From CAYJAY01 sp964370715 (GTDB lineage Bacteria > Bacillota > Clostridia > Oscillospirales > Ruminococcaceae): a stretch of DNA of 64,000 nucleotides. This document shows, one piece after another, positions 60,205 to 64,000 of the stretch (the first letter of the stretch is position 1; the number at the start of each line of letters is the position of its first letter). The position numbers and the translations under genes are program-made. The stretch is taken from contig CAYJKJ010000015.1 of NCBI GenBank assembly GCA_964370715.1, forward strand, positions 1-64,000, read 5' to 3'. The notes under the pieces are model-generated. The model was given only the letters and a program-made list of their open reading frames with translations. It ran no database searches and was not told where the DNA came from.

Positions 60205-61794
60205 TTACCGCTTAATTCGTTTTTTAATAATCAAAACAACCGCCGTTATAATTCCTATAACGACTACCGAACCGGAACAAACGGCTATAATCGGTATTGC
60301 GATGTTTTCTTTTATAAAAAATTTACCGGCAGATATTGGCGAGTTTCCTCTTACGATAACTTCGGATTGATATGTTTCGTCATCAAAAACTACCGAAAGA
60401 ATATGTTTACCGCTAGACAAATTTTTAAATACTTCAAACGGTATAATAGCATTGCCGTCGTTATCTATTGTTTGCTGTGTTAAAACTATATCATTAAGTT
60501 TAATTATGGTTGGAACATCCCCGATGTTTGGGGGGATTAGATAAAGATAGTTCGCATCGGGTAGTATATAAACAAATGGAAATCCATTGTAGGTAACATT
60601 TAAAGAAATTTCTGCATTAGATGTAGGCTCTGGCGTTGGGGTTAGCGAGGATATCCAATCCGATATATCCGAGGTTTGCTCGTTTGGGGGCAGTGTTGGG
60701 ACGGTGTAGCTATAGTATGAGTTGAAAGATTGGTTGCTGTTTTGGTCTGGTGTGGGTGTGGGTGCAATTAACGGTATAGATGGTTGTTGTTCAACGACGG
60801 GTGGTGGAAAAGACGGGGTTGGAAAAACTATCTCGGTAGTGTCGATATGAACATACTTTTGTTTATGATAATCTGTGGCAATCGGATTGTTGACAAGATT
60901 TCCCGGTGCGCCGTTTCCGGAATAGACATAGACCGAACCGTTCGAAAACGAAAGCACAGGTTTTGTTGAGATCGCTTGACAAACGCTTGAGTTAGAGCTG
61001 TTTTTGCAGTCTCCGGCAAAACTTAAAATAGTGCTGTTGCTAAAATTTATATCGGGGCTTGTGATGCCGTTTCCTCCATCGCCGCCGTTGCCGGATGTTC
61101 CGTTGGCTGAACTTCCGCCAACACCTCCGCTACCGCCTTCTATCGAAAAATATGAGCCGTTTTGCGCTGAGAGCTTACCGCTAACTAAGATGCCGTCTCC
61201 GCCGCTGCCGCCATCTCCGCCGCCGGCTTGAGACATTCCGCCGTCGCCACCGTTACCACCGATGATTGATATATTGACCGAACTTGAAACAACAACATCA
61301 CCCGAAGCATACAGCCCGTCGCCGCCGTTTTCTCCAACGCTTCCGCTGTTGCCCGGCTTTCCGTTGCCACCAGATATTTTAATCGATCCGCTCCCTGTGA
61401 AATTTAAGCTGTGGGCTGAAATTCCGTTCTCTCCAGATTTTGTGTTTTCAATTACATTTGAACCGTTAAGCTTGATATTGAGATTAGGAAGTGCGGTTGT
61501 TATTGCGCCGCCGTTGCAACTGTTAGAAATATTAGCTCCGTTTAGCGTTAGCGTGTTGGTTGTGTCATCAAAAGATACCGTGTTGTCGCCAAAAACATTG
61601 TGTTTGTTGGCATCGGTAATCTCGACACCCCCCACCGTTACACCAACATTAGAGACAGCATAAGACGAAACAAACAACACATCCTGCAAGCCGGCTGTGT
61701 TGTTTGTTTTAAAGTTTAAAGTTGTACCGATAAATAACGACAATATAAATAATGTCGAAATAATTGTTTTTGCCGCTTTCAAAATTCCCCTCAA
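60205..61794 (-). CDS. Gly-rich surface protein with C-terminal membrane anchor
   Basis: 529 residues. Signal-like N-terminal helix (about 8-25), then a beta-helix-like region with repeated strands and loops very rich in Gly, Asn and Ser (GGNGGDGGMSQAGGGDGGSG near 185-205), a Pro-rich spacer (about 330-395), an Ig-like module (NVTYNGFPFVYILPDANY, then HILSVVFDDETYQSEV) and a C-terminal helix followed by KKRIKR. The layout is that of a membrane-anchored surface protein displaying a parallel-beta repeat. Ligand and function are unknown. The Gly-rich repeat has some likeness to PGRS-type or adhesin sequences, but this is low-complexity similarity. Confidence 0.8.
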   Translation of the reverse strand: MRGILKAAKTIISTLFILSLFIGTTLNFKTNNTAGLQDVLFVSSYAVSNVGVTVGGVEITDANKHNVFGDNTVSFDDTTNTLTLNGANISNSCNGGAITTALPNLNIKLNGSNVIENTKSGENGISAHSLNFTGSGSIKISGGNGKPGNSGSVGENGGDGLYASGDVVVSSSVNISIIGGNGGDGGMSQAGGGDGGSGGDGILVSGKLSAQNGSYFSIEGGSGGVGGSSANGTSGNGGDGGNGITSPDINFSNSTILSFAGDCKNSSNSSVCQAISTKPVLSFSNGSVYVYSGNGAPGNLVNNPIATDYHKQKYVHIDTTEIVFPTPSFPPPVVEQQPSIPLIAPTPTPDQNSNQSFNSYYSYTVPTLPPNEQTSDISDWISSLTPTPEPTSNAEISLNVTYNGFPFVYILPDANYLYLIPPNIGDVPTIIKLNDIVLTQQTIDNDGNAIIPFEVFKNLSSGKHILSVVFDDETYQSEVIVRGNSPISAGKFFIKENIAIPIIAVCSGSVVVIGIITAVVLIIKKRIKR

Positions 61795-61804
61795 AGTTTG
61801 CTGA

Positions 61805-62470
61805 TTATTTTAATAGGTTTCCGATTAGTCCGCCGATTAAATCAGCTGTGTCGTTTTTGTCATCTTTTTTGTTATCGTCTGAGCCGGCAAGACCTCCGAG
61901 AAGGTTTCCCAGAAGGTTGCCTGAGCCGCCGCTGTTACCGCCGCCGAGAAGACCACCGACTAGGTCGCCCAGCATACCGCCATCGTTTGAACCGCCGCCC
62001 ATAAGCATACCGCCGAGCATCGAAGCAAGGCCGCCTTCTTGGTCTTTTTTGCTGTCGCTAGAACCGGTGAAGTTTTTTGCAACGAGCGAAAGAAGCATTG
62101 GAGCGAGATACGAAAGAACCGAAGAAACGTCGCTTTTGCTTGCTCCCGATTTTTTTGCTATCGTTTTTATAGCCTCGTCTTCATTTGAACCGAGAATTTT
62201 ATGTATGATGTTTTCGCCGTCTTTAACATCGATATTATCGATGTTGCCGTCGATTTTATCGTTGTCTTGTTCATGTGTTGAAAGCGCTTTTTGAAGAGCT
62301 TCCGAGCCGGATTTAGTTGACGAATTTTTTGTCATAGCGGCTACTAGAACCGGCACTGCTGACGTTAAAATATCCGATACTTGACTTTCGTCTGCATCAA
62401 CTTTGTTGCTGATTTGTTTTGCGTTAGTTCCTTGAAGAACTGCGCCTAGTATTGAGGTTAAACCTTCCAT
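61805..62470 (-). CDS. DUF937-family protein
   Basis: 221 residues from ATG 62470 (MEGLTSILGAVLQG); the ATG at 62482 touches AAAGGA and is unlikely. The DUF937 pattern is present twice: helices with ISNKVDADESQVSDILTSAVPVL and IAKKSGASKSDVSSVLSYLAPMLL (split motifs), followed by a Gly/Leu/Asn-rich C-terminal part (GGLLGGGNSGGSGNLLGNLL) and a charged stretch. Family members are uncharacterised. The helices resemble the YidB/homeodomain-like fold. It follows a gap of 185 bp and precedes the surface protein by 10 bp on the same strand, so they may be cotranscribed. Confidence 0.88.
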   Translation of the reverse strand: MEGLTSILGAVLQGTNAKQISNKVDADESQVSDILTSAVPVLVAAMTKNSSTKSGSEALQKALSTHEQDNDKIDGNIDNIDVKDGENIIHKILGSNEDEAIKTIAKKSGASKSDVSSVLSYLAPMLLSLVAKNFTGSSDSKKDQEGGLASMLGGMLMGGGSNDGGMLGDLVGGLLGGGNSGGSGNLLGNLLGGLAGSDDNKKDDKNDTADLIGGLIGNLLK

Positions 62471-62668
62471 TTTTATGACCATTCCTTTCTTGTTTCGATC
62501 TTGCAGATAGCGTTAACTAATTTTTTTGATAAATTAAATTTTGAATTATATCCAAAAGCTGCAAAATCAATAATTTGATACTGAATTATCAAATTAAACT
62601 TTCTTTTTTCCATAGTAAATTATACTTCACATCTTGACATAATGCAATACAAAACATCGGTACAACTA

Positions 62669-63604
62669 TCAAATGTTTATTATAGCGATTATGATAAATA
62701 TAACTATTGCAAACAACGTGCTAAACGAGAAGGTTGTCGATATATAGTCGCTGTCGTTTTCCGCTTTTGCATAGATAGGGATAACGAAGGGCGGGGGAAG
62801 AGAAAACAGTATGACAAGAGCTATCATCAACTCGTTGTTAAACGGGATTATGCTAAACAAAATAAACGACGTTAAAGCGAGTAGCGCCGCCATTATTACA
62901 TATCTCAATCCGATAGTTAGAAAAACAGGTTTCAAAAGTTTCTTTTTGAACGATAGTTCATACCCAACAACTATTAGAATTAAAACAGCGGTGGGAGCCG
63001 AGATAAACGAAACGATCGAATTTAAAACTTCGCCGAAAGCCGAGGCATTTATCGTTCCCGAAAGTCCCGACAATCCGCATATTATACCGAGAGCCATGCC
63101 GATAAACGGAGGGTTCTTAACAACATCGAGAACCGCTTCTTTTGTCGACATCTTAACGCTTGATAACGAACGAAGAAGAGCCAAAAATACCGTGAACACA
63201 AAGATCGATTGACCAAGATCGGCAACAGCGAAAACATGGGTTTTGTCGTTGCCCATAAGAACCGAATAAAGCCCATACCCCAGCATACCCGCTTCAAAGC
63301 CCGTCACAAGATAGGGGAGGAAAATGTTGTTGAGTTTAAGGATTTTAACAATCAGAAAACCAACCAGCAAAGCTATTACACAACTTAGGAACACCAAAAC
63401 AAAAACGAAAAACGTTGTTCTGGAATAATCGGCGTTGAAGAAAGCTCCAAACAAAACAACGGGAAGCGTTATGTTCCCGATTATCGATTTGAGGGTTAAA
63501 AGACCGTTTTGGTCAAAAAACTTTTTTGTTTTGCAAAGATACCCTATGAACAACACGATTAAAACAGGGAGAACTTTCGAGGCTATGCTAGAAATTAATA
63601 TCAT
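62669..63604 (-). CDS. AEC-family (auxin efflux carrier-like) transporter
   Basis: 311 residues from ATG 63604 (MILISSIASKVLPVLIVLFIGYL), with GGAG seven bases upstream; the longer frame overlaps the upstream gene. Ten membrane helices with the AEC pattern: NGLLTLKSIIGNITLPVVLFGAFF near 35-58 and a second related half with NPPFIGMALGIICG and PTAVLILIVVGYEL. AEC proteins export organic acids or similar; malonate and malate transporters belong here. The substrate is unknown. The gap 62484-62668 holds only AT-rich sequence. Confidence 0.88.
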   Translation of the reverse strand: MILISSIASKVLPVLIVLFIGYLCKTKKFFDQNGLLTLKSIIGNITLPVVLFGAFFNADYSRTTFFVFVLVFLSCVIALLVGFLIVKILKLNNIFLPYLVTGFEAGMLGYGLYSVLMGNDKTHVFAVADLGQSIFVFTVFLALLRSLSSVKMSTKEAVLDVVKNPPFIGMALGIICGLSGLSGTINASAFGEVLNSIVSFISAPTAVLILIVVGYELSFKKKLLKPVFLTIGLRYVIMAALLALTSFILFSIIPFNNELMIALVILFSLPPPFVIPIYAKAENDSDYISTTFSFSTLFAIVIFIIIAIINI

Positions 63605-63629
63605 AGTTTTACTCCATATATAAATTTTT

Positions 63630-64000
63630 TTATCTCTTAACAGGGCAAACTGCCATGCAGATTCCGCAAACTGCACCTCTGCCTATATCACGAAATTCTT
63701 TTTTCATATGTTCGCTACAAAGGTTTGGCAAAACTATCTCCTCTCGTTTGAGGGTGGGGTCGAAATCGTTTCCGACTATAGCCCCCGAAGGGCAAGCTTT
63801 TTTGCAAGCATCACAACCAACACAGAGGTTTTCTTGTGGGTGGTTGTTTTTTGTTTCAAAAGGAAAATCACAAAACACCGTTCCAAGGCGAACACGGGGG
63901 CCAAACTCTTTATGTAGAAACAACCCCGAACGCCCAACAGAGCCAAGGCCAGACAATACTGCAACTTTTTTGTGGGAATACCTTCCCGAAAAGTTCCAAC
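63630..64000 (-). CDS. Epoxyqueuosine reductase-like 4Fe-4S protein (5' end off window)
   Basis: The frame is open to the right edge; 123 codons including the stop are visible (WNFSGRYSHKKVAVLSGLG onward). The segment GLGSVGRSGLFLHKEFGPRVRLG (in parts) and the dicluster motifs CVGCDACKKACPSGA and CGICMAVCP match the C-terminal ferredoxin-like half of COG1600 (QueG and shorter relatives). In Clostridia short QueG-like paralogues are common and their substrates are not settled, so queuosine synthesis is possible but not shown. It precedes the AEC transporter on the same strand by 25 bp, so they probably share a transcript. Confidence 0.85.
   Translation of the reverse strand, partial: WNFSGRYSHKKVAVLSGLGSVGRSGLFLHKEFGPRVRLGTVFCDFPFETKNNHPQENLCVGCDACKKACPSGAIVGNDFDPTLKREEIVLPNLCSEHMKKEFRDIGRGAVCGICMAVCPVKR

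Noticed and set aside
61764..62294. Pro/Ser-rich frame opposite the DUF937 gene
   Set aside because: Shadow of the Gly-rich coding strand; no homology or start signal.

Overview
The window looks like the chromosome of a low-to-mid GC Gram-positive anaerobe of the class Clostridia (Bacillota), probably gut-associated. The support is a MurT/GatD-type lipid II amidation pair, a SAM-I riboswitch in front of metK, a BlaI/BlaR1 pair, DUF4364 and DUF937 proteins, many lipoproteins with Gram-positive lipoboxes, and strong Shine-Dalgarno sequences with frequent TTG/GTG starts. I cannot name a genus from sequence alone.

Region 1 (1-7,978) is an accessory island: an array of four Rhs-type toxin-tip/immunity cassettes. 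Each cassette starts at the same junction (Gly-rich linker, then YVYVDPTIAMRS) and ends in an immunity gene. Only the first could belong to a full-length Rhs protein, because its frame is open at the left edge. The others follow broken Rhs-core or linker fragments and carry nonsense and frameshift lesions, so they look like a silent reservoir of displaced tips. Region 2 (8,141-14,845) holds a BlaI-family repressor with two palindromic operators, a very large BlaR1-like M56 sensor and three lipoproteins. Region 3 (15,051-19,944) carries a hydroxyacid dehydrogenase, a Crp/Fnr regulator with a probable autoregulatory site, a DMT-type transporter, small metabolic genes, and a structured repeat family that appears as four 121-bp tandem units plus two dispersed copies.

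Region 4 (20,036-26,332) is a polysaccharide cluster: an SGNH-like protein with an MBOAT acyltransferase, the dTDP-rhamnose genes rfbA, rfbD and rfbB (no rfbC in the window) and a GT2 glycosyltransferase. Region 5 (26,357-40,404) holds mostly chromosomal genes: a LUD protein, a murT-gatD-NYN operon in which GatD lacks the expected catalytic histidine, cca, an unusual three-gene membrane operon (two SRPBCC-TM-extracellular proteins and a polytopic protein with a Lys/Glu repeat tail), a COG2509 flavoprotein, a cyclodeaminase and adenosine deaminase.

Region 6 (40,515-46,897) is a complete F1Fo ATP synthase operon on the minus strand in which the delta and alpha subunits are one 678-residue polypeptide. 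Region 7 (48,950-55,932) is a surface-glycan locus with one GT2 enzyme, four tandem GT11 alpha-1,2-fucosyltransferase paralogues and a Wzm/Wzt exporter. Region 8 (55,946-64,000) has mtaB, a DacF-type carboxypeptidase, the SAM riboswitch and metK, a Gly-rich surface protein, a DUF937 protein, an AEC transporter and a partial epoxyqueuosine-reductase-like gene cut by the right edge.

The most noteworthy items are the Rhs cassette array with its mosaic toxins, the AtpH-AtpA fusion, the covarying 121-bp repeat family, the tandem fucosyltransferases, the histidine-less GatD and the SRPBCC-TM operon.
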